Positions 11,731-23,274 of a stretch of 64,000 bases of DNA are shown here, one piece after another (position 1 is the first letter of the stretch; each line of letters starts with the position of its first letter). The notes under the pieces are model-generated. The model was given only the letters and a program-made list of their open reading frames with translations. It ran no database searches and was not told where the DNA came from. Both the position numbers and the translations under genes were made by a program. Source of the stretch: Penium margaritaceum (taxonomy: Eukaryota > Streptophyta > Zygnematophyceae > Desmidiales > Peniaceae); NCBI GenBank assembly GCA_023375785.1, contig SZWC01000815.1, positions 52,760 to 116,759 of the forward strand, read 5' to 3'.

Positions 11731-13550
11731 TGAAGTACTTTGGGTACCTGAAAGTCTAGGTACCATGACCCTTAGTGAAGCTTCTAGCTTCCTCCACGAG
11801 TTTGATGAACTCACTCAAGTAGAAGTCAAGCGAGCTACCCAGCTTCCTGAAGTCATTGAGCTCCTTGAAATTATAAGGTGCCTCCCCATGCTAGATGGAG
11901 TTCTTGCGTATGATGGCACAAAAAGCTACCCACAAAATGGATTACCACTTTATAGAAGGTTGCTCTGCGTGCCACTCCTTGACTATGCACCTAAAGAGCT
12001 TGACGTCAAGTCATTTTTTTGCCAAGGTTTTCCTCTGATTGAGTAGAGCTTTGTCGACACCAAGAATGTGCCATGTTGTTTTGTCAATCGTTCAATTTCA
12101 TACCCTTGCAAAAAAACTCAACACTGTAGAGGAAAGATGTGTTCATGACTAGGCCCGAGGTTGTTGAGGTTGACTGGTTCTCGTGTACCTAACGGTGGCA
12201 TCAGCAGCTACAGTGCGCTCTAACCGTTACTGTACCTGCATCTGGGTCACGCTCTGTAAAACTTTGTCGAGGTCATTGCATTGGCGTGTGACCTTGTGGA
12301 CGGCCAGAAGTTGGAGCGGGCGATCACGTTTAGGGTATCTAATAGGCCAACAAGTTGACAATTTCCAACTTGAGCTCGGATGTTGTTTGAGCCTTAACAA
12401 TGTCCTTTAGAGCCGTGTAGTATTTGTGTGCCCTCACCCATTAGAGGAAATTGCAATTTCCGTACATGCCCCCAAGAAGGCCCACCAGGAAGCTATCGTC
12501 CACCACGACACTAGGGCATGGAAATACTCCATTGTCGGTTATGATACCATCCTCCAGATGGTATCATAATTCCACCATCGGTGCAAATTTTAAAGTTGTC
12601 CGGTCACCTCAGTGGCCGCCTCCACAAGCTTCTGACGTGCAGAGTGAATGTCCTTTACTATGGCAACATCTGGCTTGCACTTACGAGAACTTACCATGTG
12701 GTTGTATTTTACACCTTGCTATCGTCTACAACATCACTAAAACAGGTAGCTTCTTTGAACTCGGTGGATGCCTTGCCCTTTTTTTAAGCAATTGACTCAA
12801 GTTCACTTTATGAAAACGAAGATGGTCACAATTTTTGTTGATGTGTTCGTTGTCATGTTCTTCATTGGGGTCCTCATTTGGGTGATCCTCCGTGAGTGTG
12901 TCCTCTGTCACATGTAAGTCATCTACGTGCACGTCGGTATGCTCACCGGGTTATTTTTTGGCTTTTATATGCTTCTTAGATTTTCCAATTTTAGCGAGGG
13001 TCGCCCTTGGTGACACAGTTACCATTTTCTTGGTTACTGTATTTGTGATAATGGTTCCTAGAATCTGGATTCTGCTGAGGGCGTGTGGTGAGACCGTCAC
13101 CACCTTTCCCTTGTTATTCTTGGATGGTCCGGCACTTGCCATACCGTTGTGCGTACAACTATTACAAAAGAATCCTCTGTGGGGAGTTGTCTTACAATCT
13201 CAAAGAGGTATAGCCTTTCTTTGTATTGTGTTTTGCTCTCACAATCGGTGAAGCCACTAGAAAAATACTTCTATTTTCTATGCCACCGTGGACACACCAC
13301 CACAAGGAAAAATAAAGCTACTTTCCTAGGCCGCCACGTTGGCACAGCCATGTGGTAGGAAGAAGTATTTTCTACGCTGCCAAAGTTAGCTCAAACATGT
13401 GGATTTGAAACTAACTTCCCAATACATTATTTACAGCACTAGGTACCTCTACAACCTAGGAAAACAGAAATTAAGACACATAGTATTAGAAGAATAAACA
13501 ATTGAGAAATGTTTAATGAGTAAGGAGGAGGGAAGGAGAGTAAATTTGGT
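11731..13550. other. Unassigned region, possibly decayed minus-strand coding DNA
   Basis: No family recognised. On the minus strand, 12951-13142 is Lys/Ser-rich and 12726-12932 is strongly acidic (Glu/Asp/Asn). Such composition can be real coding sequence, but there is no domain. At 13256-13375 an imperfect inverted repeat (agaaaaatacttct against agaagtattttct) encloses about 55 bases. Confidence 0.4.
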
Positions 13551-14154
13551 GTAGAGTTTACAACTCACGCACTTTTCCCTCCCTTCTCTTGTCTTCTCTT
13601 TTCCGTCTAGCCTTCCTTGGCCTGCTCTTGAATTCTCTTGACTCCTGTAATGCCTCTTTCATGGCGTCTTTCTTGAACCCGCGGCAATGGGGATGGCCTT
13701 TAAAAACTCTTCCCACTGGTGACTTACTTGGTCTTGATGTCCCCTTAGTGTCCTAGGGACCGGCTCTCTCCATGCATGTCAGGTTGATGCACAGCTTCAG
13801 GCTGCTCTCTCGTTATCGGGTCCTTAAGGGGTCACTGCCTATTGATGTACCATGGATTGAGCATTGGTAGTCCATTCCATTGTCTCACAGTCTCACTGCA
13901 TTTGGCCAGTCCCCTTTCCCTGTCTTTGGCATTGCGGATGTCTATCGTGTTCTGCCGTCTGCTTGCTCCTTCTCCTTTGTAGCTCATTCACTTTGGCAAC
14001 ACGCACCACATGACATCATGTCATTTTACCTTTGTCCCCCTTGGCCCTCTTGGTTCATCTTTGCTTTCTTTGCACTGACTCCAGTCAGTTGCTATCTGTG
14101 CGGGGTTTTGCTGTTGTGCGCTTTATTGGGCCACGGGGAACCTGATTCTGCCAG

Positions 14155-15200
14155 ATGTGCTATATTCCCTTGATTTTCAGGTCAGCCTACTATCTGTTAA
14201 CACCCTTGATGATCAGGGCATGGACTTTGATTCCAGCCGTGGTGTTGGCACTGTCCTGTTGCAGTCCTCTGGTCGTGTTGTGTTCTACAGTCTTTGTTAT
14301 GATTGTTTTTTTTGTGTCCCTCTCTCTCTCCCCTTGTCTTCTGCTACCTCTTCCCTGGTCCATGTCGCACCTTTCTTGTCCCCTGAGCACACCCGTCTTC
14401 TCTCATCTCTGTCAATTCATACCACCTCCATCAACAGCCTCCTACGCCTGTACACAGCACACGGTCTTGATCCAGCCCCCTTTGTACCCCTTTGCACGTC
14501 CGATTGCCTTTTTTACACCCAAGGCAAGATGCATTAACCTCCCTTTTCCACCTCCGACGACGTCACCTCCCATCCCCTTGATCTTGCTCATGCTGATTTC
14601 ATGGGTCCTCTTCCTCATGACTTGTTGGTTTTGTTCGTTATGATCTCTGCCTCACTGATGGCTTCTCTCGCTTTTTTTGGATCTTCGCTTTGCATAACAA
14701 AAGTGGTGTCACTGATGTGCTTGATGAGTGATTCCCTCAGGTCGAGCGTGCTTGCAGGTGGGAAACTTGTGTATTTTGCTCAGTCCATGGTTGTGAGTTC
14801 TTTGACCCCATTTCTTGCTTTCTCACCTCTTCTGGGATGCGTATGGATTCGTCCACTCTCTTTACACCACATCGAATTGATGTGATTACTTGAACCGTAC
14901 CCTTGCAGATGGTGTTTGGTCCTTCTTTTCTAAGTCCAAACTCTCCCTAATACTTGCGTTTCAGGCTATGTCGTACATGACATGGGTGTAGAACTACTCC
15001 ATTCCCTTGTCGTACTCCTTACGAGCGTTGGACTGGTCGTTGTGCTAATTTTCAGCTAGCCCGCGTATGGGGCTGTGATGCAACAATGTGAATTCTCGAT
15101 GACCTCCACATCGGTAAGTTGTCCAGTCGATGCTGCTTTCGTGTCTTTCTCGGCGCGTCTGTTCAGTTGAAGGCCTAGCGATTCTGGAATTCTCCTCATA
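14155..15200 (+). pseudogene. Copia C2 gag-pre-integrase and integrase remnant
   Basis: Phrases such as VSLLSVNTLDDQGMDF and HGLDPAPF match the corresponding part of C1 almost residue for residue. The integrase part keeps MSYMTWV near 14968. Fossil, broken in many places. Confidence 0.75.
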
Positions 15201-16752
15201 ATTGTGTCATCGAGTCTCAGGATGCTCTTATTTTTTAGTCTATCTTTGAGCGTGATCTTGATCGCCTTACCTCTGTTGACACCCTTGCCCCTCTATATTG
15301 TTTGGGAGGGAGGTCGTCTATCCCTTGGTTGTTCCTGTTGCCTCCTTGAATCAAGGCAACGGTGTCTTGTCCCTTGATGGTGACAGCGTGCCCACCGTAA
15401 CCTGACCTTCCATTGACTTTTTCTTGTTGGCTCCTTCCCCTCCATTTGTTTCTTTGTCTCATCCACCAACTAGTCTCCTGTACCCTTTTTTTCCCTTCTT
15501 GTCACTACGTTCGCTGACTACTCTTCTGTTTGCTCTTCGGACCCTCCTGTCAGTGCCTCTTCTCCTGTTGCGCCAGTATTTTCTCAGTCTCCCGTTGATG
15601 CTATCCAATCATTGGCCCCTGTCAATCCCAACGTACCATCCCTGGAGGCATACACTTGTGGAAGCTAGCTCCGTATCATTCCTTCCCACAGTGGGGTTGT
15701 ATGTCACGATCCAGGGCTACGTGTCCTGGGTCTTACCACCACCGCACTTGATGGTCTTAGCATCGGTGTCAGACATCCTGGCACAATCATTTGGCTACTT
15801 TAGCATACCTGAGGAGTTTCACAATGCAACACCTTTGTGGCCGGCTATGTTGCTGCATGCTTTGCTGCTAGTGGCCTTTCTCCCTTGAGACTAGTGCTCA
15901 CAACTGTTCGTGAGGCCCGTGAGGCCAGTGAATTCTCCTTCTGGGAGATGTCGATGGAGGAAGAGCTTGATGCTCTTCATGAGTATTGGTTTTATGAACG
16001 GTCCACTTGCCACCTGATTGTAAAGCCGTCTCTAGGCATTGGGTCTTCTGGCGCAAGCTGAATCCTGATCGCGTTGATTGGTTCAATACTTCTTGCTAAG
16101 CAATTCTCGTAGATCCCTAGCGTAAATTTGAGCAGACTTTTGCTTCCGTCTATCACTACACCACTGCTCGTACTCTTCTCAGCTTGGTGGCACACCATGT
16201 GTGAGAGCTCGTGAAGATGGATGTGAACAATGCCTTCCTGTATGGCACCTTAGATGAGGAGATTTACATGATGCAGCCACCCCGCTTCACCGATCGGACC
16301 AACAAGATCTGGCAACCTCGCAAGGTCTTGTATGGAATAAAGCCTTTCCCTCACTGCTGAAACATGGAGATTACTGTCACCTTTGAGAAGGAGGGGAACC
16401 ACCATAGTGTGGCCGATCCTCCGTACTTCCTCAGTCCATCCTCTCCTCATATTGTCGTGTTTGTCTACCTCAATGACCTTCTCATTGCCTCTATGAGTCT
16501 TTCAGCTGTTCAGTCTATGAATTTCCTTTTTTAGTCAGTATACAAGATAAAGGACCTTGTTCTTGCCTGAGTGTTCCTTGGCATGGAATTGGAGCGGGAG
16601 CTTCCTTACCGCACAATACACGTGCATCAGGAAACCTACGTCCGCACTCTTGGGGACTGCTCTGCTCCATTGCTCACCGCGATTCCACCTGCCTCTACAC
16701 CTATGACCCCATCTGGCCAAATAATTCTGAAAACACCTGATGTGGCCTAGCT

Positions 16753-16787
<35 letters not shown>
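16753..16787. repeat. Poly-G run of 35 bases
   Basis: An uninterrupted G run inside the reverse transcriptase to RNase H linker of C2. The intact relative C1 has only five Gs (ctgggggaggcag) at the same place, so the run grew from that seed or was inflated by assembly. Confidence 0.9.
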
Positions 16788-16788
<1 letters not shown>

Positions 16789-17314
16789 TGTCACGATAGT
16801 CCGTTACATCAACTCTCCCCCCCTCCAATTTTCTTCAAGGGAGTGGATATTTGATGTACCTTGCTACAATAACATGCATAGAAGTTACATTTGTCATCAA
16901 CTACTCGGCTAAGTTCTCTCAGTGTCCACATTAGCGTCATCTTGAGGCTGCACTTTGTGTTGTGTGATACACTCTTTATGTAGCACATATCGGACTTTGC
17001 TACAAAGTGTAGTCCTCTATAGCCATCAACGGCTACACCGACAGTAAGTGGGTGCATGAATATGACGCTCTCAGCCGGTCGGGGTAAGTTTTCTTGGTCA
17101 CTACAGTGCCTTGGAAGAGGGGAGAACAGAGTTGTTTTGCGAGGAGCTCTAGCAAAACCAAATACGTTGCACTCGGCTCAGGGAACAGATTTGTCTTGTA
17201 TGAAAATGTTTGGTTGTGCTACCCGTTGAAGAATTTACACGTGTCCATTTGCTGCATCACTCTCTATCGGGACAACCAAAGCACCAAGTCCATCGCTGAA
17301 ATTCATGGCATGCA

Positions 17315-17324
17315 TCACACACAC

Positions 17325-17381
<57 letters not shown>

Positions 17382-17400
17382 TACACACACACACACACAC

Positions 17401-17438
<38 letters not shown>
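17315..17438. repeat. (CA)n microsatellite inside copia C2 RNase H
   Basis: About 124 bases of CA with a few cgc and aaac/cat interruptions. In C1 the same point reads catcattcacgcaccaaacac, a natural CA-rich seed. Confidence 0.95.
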
Positions 17439-17439
<1 letters not shown>

Positions 17440-17908
17440 AAGAATATCAATGCAGAGCACCACTTCATTTGCGAATGCATCACTGCTAGTGTCGTGAAAG
17501 TTGTCCGGGTGGACACACGTTATCAGTGGGCTGATTTTCTAAGGCCCTGTTGCATTTTGGCTCCTTAGCATGCCTGAGGCAACGCCGGGAGGCGTCGACA
17601 AGCCGCTGGAGGGAGAAAATCCTTACAATTTCCTCTAGCTGCATGAGGAGTGCTCTAAATCCAGATTGGATTAAAGTTCCTGAAATTTGACAAGTTGTTG
17701 AATCCGGGCGAAGTTTTCTCTCACCGGAATCGGACAAGTAAAGAGGGAGATATGGGCTTCCAAAGTCAGGGTGTGCGTGGCGGCTCGGGGAGTCTGCCGC
17801 GGTTCGACTGCCGGTGAAAAATCCACCGAAACGAGTAACAAAAATACATCTGGTGTTTTTGCCCCGGAGGACTGCCGAGTCGCTCCGGCGAATGATCCGC
17901 CGGATGTC

Positions 17909-18010
17909 AGTAGTACAGGTTGTTACTGAGGGACTTGGCCAAAATTCTGGCTCGGAGTCCGGGACTCAATAGTACAGTTTATTACTCAGGGACTTGGTCA
18001 AAATTCCGAC
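17909..18010. repeat. Tandem duplication, period 59
   Basis: tagtacaggttgttactgag at 17911 recurs as tagtacagtttattactcag at 17970, followed in both cases by ggacttgg(c/t)caaaatt. Two diverged copies. Confidence 0.75.
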
Positions 18011-19046
18011 TGCAGGTCCGCGGACAGGTTTCAAACCACATCAATCACCATCACCAAAGTCGATGATTAGCTCATCAAAGTTCAACCCCAAGGCCCAGGG
18101 GACACTGCCACGATTTGTATGGACATCTGCACCTCTGGAAAGGCGTTTTAATGGGTCCTTAATGTGTGAGGGCGCCTCGGGGGGCGACATCTTGCGCGTC
18201 GCCGATTGAGCGGCTGGATTGGGGTGCCGCGCTTTGGCTGACAAAGCGGGAGCTACGGTTAACCGAATCGCACACGGGTTGGTGCATTGGGAAGCTTGTA
18301 ACTAGCCCTATAACTCATCAATTCATGTCCATGTCCAAAAACTAATACAAAATTGCGTTATTCCCTTCGCAAAAGTGACTGCAATTCTGTCCAACTCCCA
18401 CAAACATTGCGTGAGGTGACTAGAAAGCTCACACTTAGACTCAGAACTCACACAAAAGTAGCTGTGAACAAGTGAAGACCCGTTGGGGCCCGTTGGAACT
18501 GCCACCACATGGCCGCAGTTTCCTGACAAGCTCTCAGCTCTGGCTCTTTCAAGTTTGTTGCTGATGTAGTTGGTCTGACATGCGCACCCTCTACACCTGA
18601 CTGAGTTTGAATTCTGTTGCCCTCTAGAAACTCTGCCGTATACATCTCTTTTTCTCCATGTGCATGCCGTGTCGTCTCTTGTGGCCTGTTTTGTTGCTTG
18701 ATTTTTTGCGGGCGAGTGGGGGTGCTAGTATTGGTGCTCACATGTTGAATTACTAATATGTTGATCGCTGTTCACTGGTCTCCACACATATGCATCTATG
18801 TAGGAGAGTATATTAACATGGCTGCCATGCAAACCAAGTGACCCTTTGAGGCAATGGAACATTCAAGTCTCTTGAGGGCCTCGCTGGCTCCAGTCCTGTT
18901 GCCTATGATACTTGGATAGCATTAGGCTTGTTCCAATGGGTTTGAAATATCTAACATGGTATACAGTTGCAGAAAGCTCACTATGGTAGCATGTCCAAAA
19001 ACAACGTAGGATAAATAAACACCCTAGCATGAATACTGGTCGTGGA

Positions 19047-19110
19047 TTGCTTTGGTTAGTTTCCAGTTGCTGATCCTGCAGGATCAGAAAATGGCAACTA
19101 ACCAAAGCAA
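19047..19110. repeat. 64-bp near-perfect palindrome
   Basis: Two 32-base arms, 29 of 32 positions complementary, with no spacer; the centre is cctgcagg. The outer 15 bases of each arm (ttgctttggttagtt) pair perfectly. It could form a cruciform or be a fold-back element. Confidence 0.9.
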
Positions 19111-19747
19111 CCAGAGCTTTGAAACTTCTATGGCGTCTGTCATACCCTCGTCCCCTTGCTCTCTATCCCTTGCACGTTTCCACCAACTACATAGGGCATT
19201 CTAGGCGAGCAAATTTTGTGATGCTGCACCCCTGCACTCGTCTCAGAGCTCAAAGATTCAAGAAACACAAGCTACACATGATCACGGATGGTGGCCAAGG
19301 ACATGGAAAGATGAAATCACATGATGATATCTCTTTAATTGAGACATATCATGCGCTGGCTAACCTATTGCGATAGCTTCCGACTAGACACAAGAGATTT
19401 GCGTGCATGCTTGATATGCTTGAGGCTGATGTGGCACTATATTCTCTTGCATGATTGCATGTTTTTTGAGAAGCACATGGGTTGCCAACACCTAGGGGCC
19501 ATTCTGTCCGGATATTCAGTCAGCTGCACGAGTAGCTGCCATCAGATTATTTACCAGGTTGGTCAGGGTCTACCTCGTGGGTGGTGTTGAGGCCCCACAT
19601 GATACCTCCTTGCTTGGATGGCCTCTTCAACTATGTTGCTCCACAACCACCCTGGCTTGCATTTTCTTGCTAGGGATTGCTTCTTCCCATTCATGGTGTC
19701 ATGTTGTCCCCGTGTCTTTGTTTCACCACCTCAGTTGTAGTTTGTGT

Positions 19748-20655
19748 TGATGTTGATCTGGGGCATACAGGCCCATGCTAGAAAGCAAACAAGCTCTGGT
19801 GGTTAGCGAGAGAATGGCAGCCCCAAAATTTGGCGAATTCTGGAATGCACAGGTTAATTGACAAGGAGAGAGTACAATTGGCCCTACTAAGAGCTAATGT
19901 ATTGAGGGCTGGTGGCTAGCCCACCAGGCCCCTTCATCCTCGTCACACCAAAAGGTATGAACAGGGAATGCACATGTCACACATGTCATGAAACCACACA
20001 ATGGATCCCTTGGCACGGGAACAGACAACCGTGTGCTTGGGTCTCGACCAAAAATAAAATATGCCATATACCCCAAACACAGCCAGACTCTACGGTGATA
20101 AAGTAGCATCACCGGCAAGTCAATATAGGCAAGTTTAGGCCTCCCAAGACGCTGGAAAATGTAACCAGGCGCTCGGGTCTTGGCCACATGTAAACTACAT
20201 ATGTCTGAAAAAATGTCAACAAAGGCTCAATCAATTGGTAATGGGTCTCCCGAGTTACCGGTATACACCACCGTGTACCCGGGTCTTGACCACTGGGAGA
20301 GTACACAACCTGTCAGAGACAAAATGCGGCAAATCATAACGGGGTTTTCCAAAGCACTGGCACAAACCACCGAGTGCCCGGATCTCAACAACCGAGAAAA
20401 CTCTATCAGACATGCAAGAGTGAACGAGGCGGCTAGAATGCACCATAAGTGTTACAGAGGAGTAATGTATCTGCTGGAGAACCTTCAGCAAAAACCAGGA
20501 AGCTCTAGCTACTCAAGACTACATGACAATCAGATAGCTCAAAGCCCATGCACGAAAACTCCCCCCAAGCTGCAAGAGCTGTCAACAAGGCACCAGCTGG
20601 GAAGACACATACACTCCTCCTCAATGAGAGAATCCTGAGATCATGAATCCTAACA
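19748..20655 (-). repeat. Element B 3' LTR
   Basis: About 908 bases. 19748-20190 matches 25622-26063, and 20205-20375 matches 44312-44480. The upstream end (minus-strand TGTTAGG at 20655) is a best guess. A purine-rich ggagggggag lies just outside, near 20680-20692. Confidence 0.65.
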
Positions 20656-20900
20656 CTGCTGTGCCCTGATAACTGTGCTCCCCCTCCATGCCGAAGGCTA
20701 CAAAACTCTCACCTTTAGAGAACATTACATCTTCTCCTGGGTCACCAATCCTGGGAAGAACAATCAAAGAACGGCTACACCTGAGAGTGGCTGGAGATGT
20801 GAAAGTGTCATCAGAGAGGGGAGAATGAGGATAAAATGGCTACCATGTACGAGAAGAGTAAGTCAGTATCACCTCACTTGCACGGAGGCTGCCAGAGATC

Positions 20901-21326
20901 CTAAATGGCAGGGTCCTGGGTATCACTCTCATCGGACTCAGAGAGTTTAGGAGTGGAAAAGACGCCTCTCTCTCCTCTTCCATGGCTGGAAGAGTAGACA
21001 GAGGCTGAATCCCTCACACCTGGCTGCTGCCAGAAGTCCCAACCAGCAGACTCTAGAGCTCTGAGTGTGGAGAAGATGGTGCTGGAAGATCCTGGAGTGG
21101 AGGGTGGAAACGGAACATGATCTGTATGTGTGGAGCTCACTCCTGTAGTTGGTACATCCAGCAGTGTATACTCCAATGTGTACAGGTGCTCCTGTGCTAC
21201 AGCCAACTCACCTAGGAGTAGAGAGGTGCGCTCATGCATCTCGCCATGTTCCTCATGAGTGACTATGAGGAGCTCAAACTCAACATCCTCGAGCACCGCC
21301 AGCACATCACTGTATATAGTAGACAC
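20901..21326 (-). CDS. Hypothetical open frame of 141 codons inside element B
   Basis: In the sense direction of element B. The first 60 residues have a heptad-like spacing of Leu/Val and many Glu/His, compatible with a coiled coil; the second half is Ser/Thr/Pro-rich and ends acidic. No catalytic motif and no Cys-His finger. A gag-like or spacer role is possible but unproven, and a chance open frame cannot be ruled out. Confidence 0.35.
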   Translation of the reverse strand: MSTIYSDVLAVLEDVEFELLIVTHEEHGEMHERTSLLLGELAVAQEHLYTLEYTLLDVPTTGVSSTHTDHVPFPPSTPGSSSTIFSTLRALESAGWDFWQQPGVRDSASVYSSSHGRGERGVFSTPKLSESDESDTQDPAI

Positions 21327-21499
21327 GGAGTCTACTGAATCTCGTCCTCAGCTCGGCACGTCAGACAAGGATGACTAGATGCTGTCGACTCGGTCAAAAG
21401 AACTGGCCCTGTCATCAATACCATAGATGGGCAAGACTCCAAGCCCCCCAGTGATCTCGGTGGGAAGAATGGTGCTTCTACTTGCTGCTACACAATCAC

Positions 21500-23060
21500 T
21501 AAGAAATGAAGGATCAGTTGACAGAGCTGATGCTGTCAATGCACCTGAGGCTGTCAATGTGGCTGATGCTGCCAATGGAGCCGATGTAGCTAACACTGCT
21601 GATGTAGTAGATGCTGCCAATGTAGAAGATGCTGATGGTGGAGCTGACGTTGCCTATGCAGCTAATGCCGCAGATTGTGTCAACGACGTAGATGATACAA
21701 CTGGTGTATCTGGTACTACTGATGTAGCTGGTTGTGTTGAGACAAGAGATGCAGTTTATGCTGCCGGTATTGTAGATGATGTTAATATAGTAGATGTAGC
21801 TGATGCTCCAGAAGGTGATGCTGCAGAAGTTTTAGGTGCTGTGGAAGATGCAACAGATGGAGCCGATATAGCATCTGGAGCAGATGATCCTGTTGGAGGT
21901 GGAGACAATGCTAATGCACAAGATGGTGCTGAAGTTTTTGACACTAATGGTGAAGCTAATGCACCTGACCAAGATGATATTGCAAGTGAAGTTGATGTTG
22001 CTCAAGATGATGATGCTGGAGATGGAGCAAATGATGTAGACGCAGATGAAAAAGGTGGTGTAACTGATGATCCTGAAGGTGCTGACACTATCCATGCATA
22101 GCATCATGATGAATACGTTGACACAAGTGGTAAAGCTGGTGCAACTGATGGAGATGATGTGGTCAATGCAACCAATGTAGTTAGCAGAGCTGATGTGGGA
22201 GATAAAGGCATTGTAGAGGCATCTGATGCAGCTGATGTTGTTGAAACTAAGGATGTAGTAGATGTAGCTGTCATAGGCACTGCCACAGTACTTGATGCAA
22301 CCAAAGGTGTCGATGCAGCTAGTGAAGTCAATGTGGCGGATGAAGCTAACACTAAAGATGAAGCTGAGGGTCTAAATGAAGTTGATACTGCTGGTGATGT
22401 TGACACAAAGGGTAACTGGTGTAGCTGGTGTAGCTATCGGAGCTGAGGTAGCTGGTATTGTAAGCAAGGTAGGTCCTGCAGATGAGGCTGATGCTGAAGA
22501 TGTCGTTGAAGCTGTGGATGCTGTAGGTGATGCCAATACTGTTGATGCAAGAGATGATATAGAGGACGCTAATGTTGGTAATGCAGCAGATACAGTAGAT
22601 GGGATAGATGATGTATCTGGTACTATAGATGATGCGGAAAGCATGGATGTAGACAACGTAGATGAGGCTGATGCTGCCGATGCTGTGGAAGATGTTGAAG
22701 CTGTAGGTGGTCCTGATGCTGCCGATACTGCTGATGCTGTAGTTGCTATAGATGGTACAATGGATGCAGCCGGTACAGCCATTGTAGCTGATGGAACTCA
22801 TACTGTAGATGGTGTGAAAGACGTAGATGTAGAGAGTGTAGATGAGGCTGATGGTGCTAATGCTGTGGAATATGTAGAAGCTGCAGATGATGCTGTTGGT
22901 GTTATAGATGCTATAGAGGACGCTGATGTTGGCGATGCAGCAGATACAGTACATGGGACAGCTCGTACAGCTGATAATGTAGATGATGCAAAAAGCGTGG
23001 ATGTAGATAACGTGGATGAGATTGATACTGCCGATGCTAATGTGCCTGCTCCAACTGATG
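21500..23060. repeat. GATGCTG-type repeat with a 180-bp higher-order unit
   Basis: Built from short units resembling gatgctg, gatgta and gctgat, all in multiples of three bases, so several frames on both strands stay open. The block gatgaggctgatg starts at 22481, 22661 and 22841, with a variant at 23015, a period of 180 bases (60 codons). A second marker, agaggacgct plus about 25 shared bases, lies at 22561 and again at 22915. On the plus strand the frame is Asp/Ala/Val-rich and acidic. In the sense of element B (minus) it is Ser/Thr/Ala-rich. Confidence 0.85.
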
Positions 23061-23274
23061 CAGCACCATGTGCTCCTACTCCATTCTTGGTGCTCACTGC
23101 CGCAGTCGATTTCAAAGTGGACGGATGCACACACCCCCGCTCGACCGGAGTAACAACAGAAGCCGGTGGAGATAAAGACATTCCAGTGGCGAGACGAACA
23201 TGACGCGCTCGGCGCTGACTATGTTGTTGAGCATGAGGCTGAGTGTGAGAGGTAGTAGAGAGTGGCTCAACCAT
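22798..23274 (-). CDS. Possible element B protein, Ser/Thr/Ala-rich repeat frame
   Basis: 158 codons, sense strand of element B. The first 70 residues are non-repetitive (His/Arg/Gln-rich, then Pro/Val), and the frame then runs into the repeat with a mucin-like Ser/Thr/Ala/Pro composition. A second open frame of 136 codons in the same style lies at 22372-22782. Which frame, if any, was translated is unclear: competing frames of 224 and 275 codons exist on the plus strand at 21427-22101 and 22376-23203. Confidence 0.3.
   Translation of the reverse strand: MVEPLSTTSHTQPHAQQHSQRRARHVRLATGMSLSPPASVVTPVERGCVHPSTLKSTAAVSTKNGVGAHGAASVGAGTLASAVSISSTLSTSTLFASSTLSAVRAVPCTVSAASPTSASSIASITPTASSAASTYSTALAPSASSTLSTSTSFTPSTV

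Larger units (their letters stand above)
15840..17560 (+). pseudogene. Copia C2 reverse transcriptase and RNase H remnant
   Basis: The reverse transcriptase part shows MDVNNAFL near 16218, a VYLNDLLIAS version of the catalytic loop near 16463 and FLGMELERE near 16576. RNase H is recognised from 17040 onward and ends with the conserved tail (NAEHHF, then VDTRYQWADF). Two simple-repeat expansions sit in it. Confidence 0.75.
13840..17575 (+). mobile_element. Ty1/copia family C, old fragment (C2) without LTRs
   Basis: Aligns along its length with the pol region of C1 (59686-63260): protease surroundings near 13990, the gag-pre-integrase stretch at 14160-14535, integrase at 14575-15100, reverse transcriptase at 15840-16600, and RNase H at 16860-17560. 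No LTR, primer site or polypurine tract is visible, so only the middle is left. Extensively broken and much older than C1. It contains a 35-base G run and a CA microsatellite. Confidence 0.8.
17576..19747. other. Unassigned region between copia C2 and element B
   Basis: No gene recognised. It holds a tandem duplication at 17909-18010 and a long palindrome at 19047-19110, described separately. A frame of about 70 codons at 17994-18209 has no known motif. Confidence 0.5.

Noticed and set aside
17235-17516. Cys/Val-rich and His/Thr-rich open frames on both strands
   Set aside because: They are translations of the CA microsatellite.
17994-18244. Possible host exon
   Set aside because: Open on both strands for about 70 codons, but no motif, splice context or similarity that I can name.
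22352-23134. 260-codon Ile/Ser/Tyr/Cys-rich minus-strand frame
   Set aside because: One of several frames kept open by the period-three repeat; its composition is implausible for a protein.
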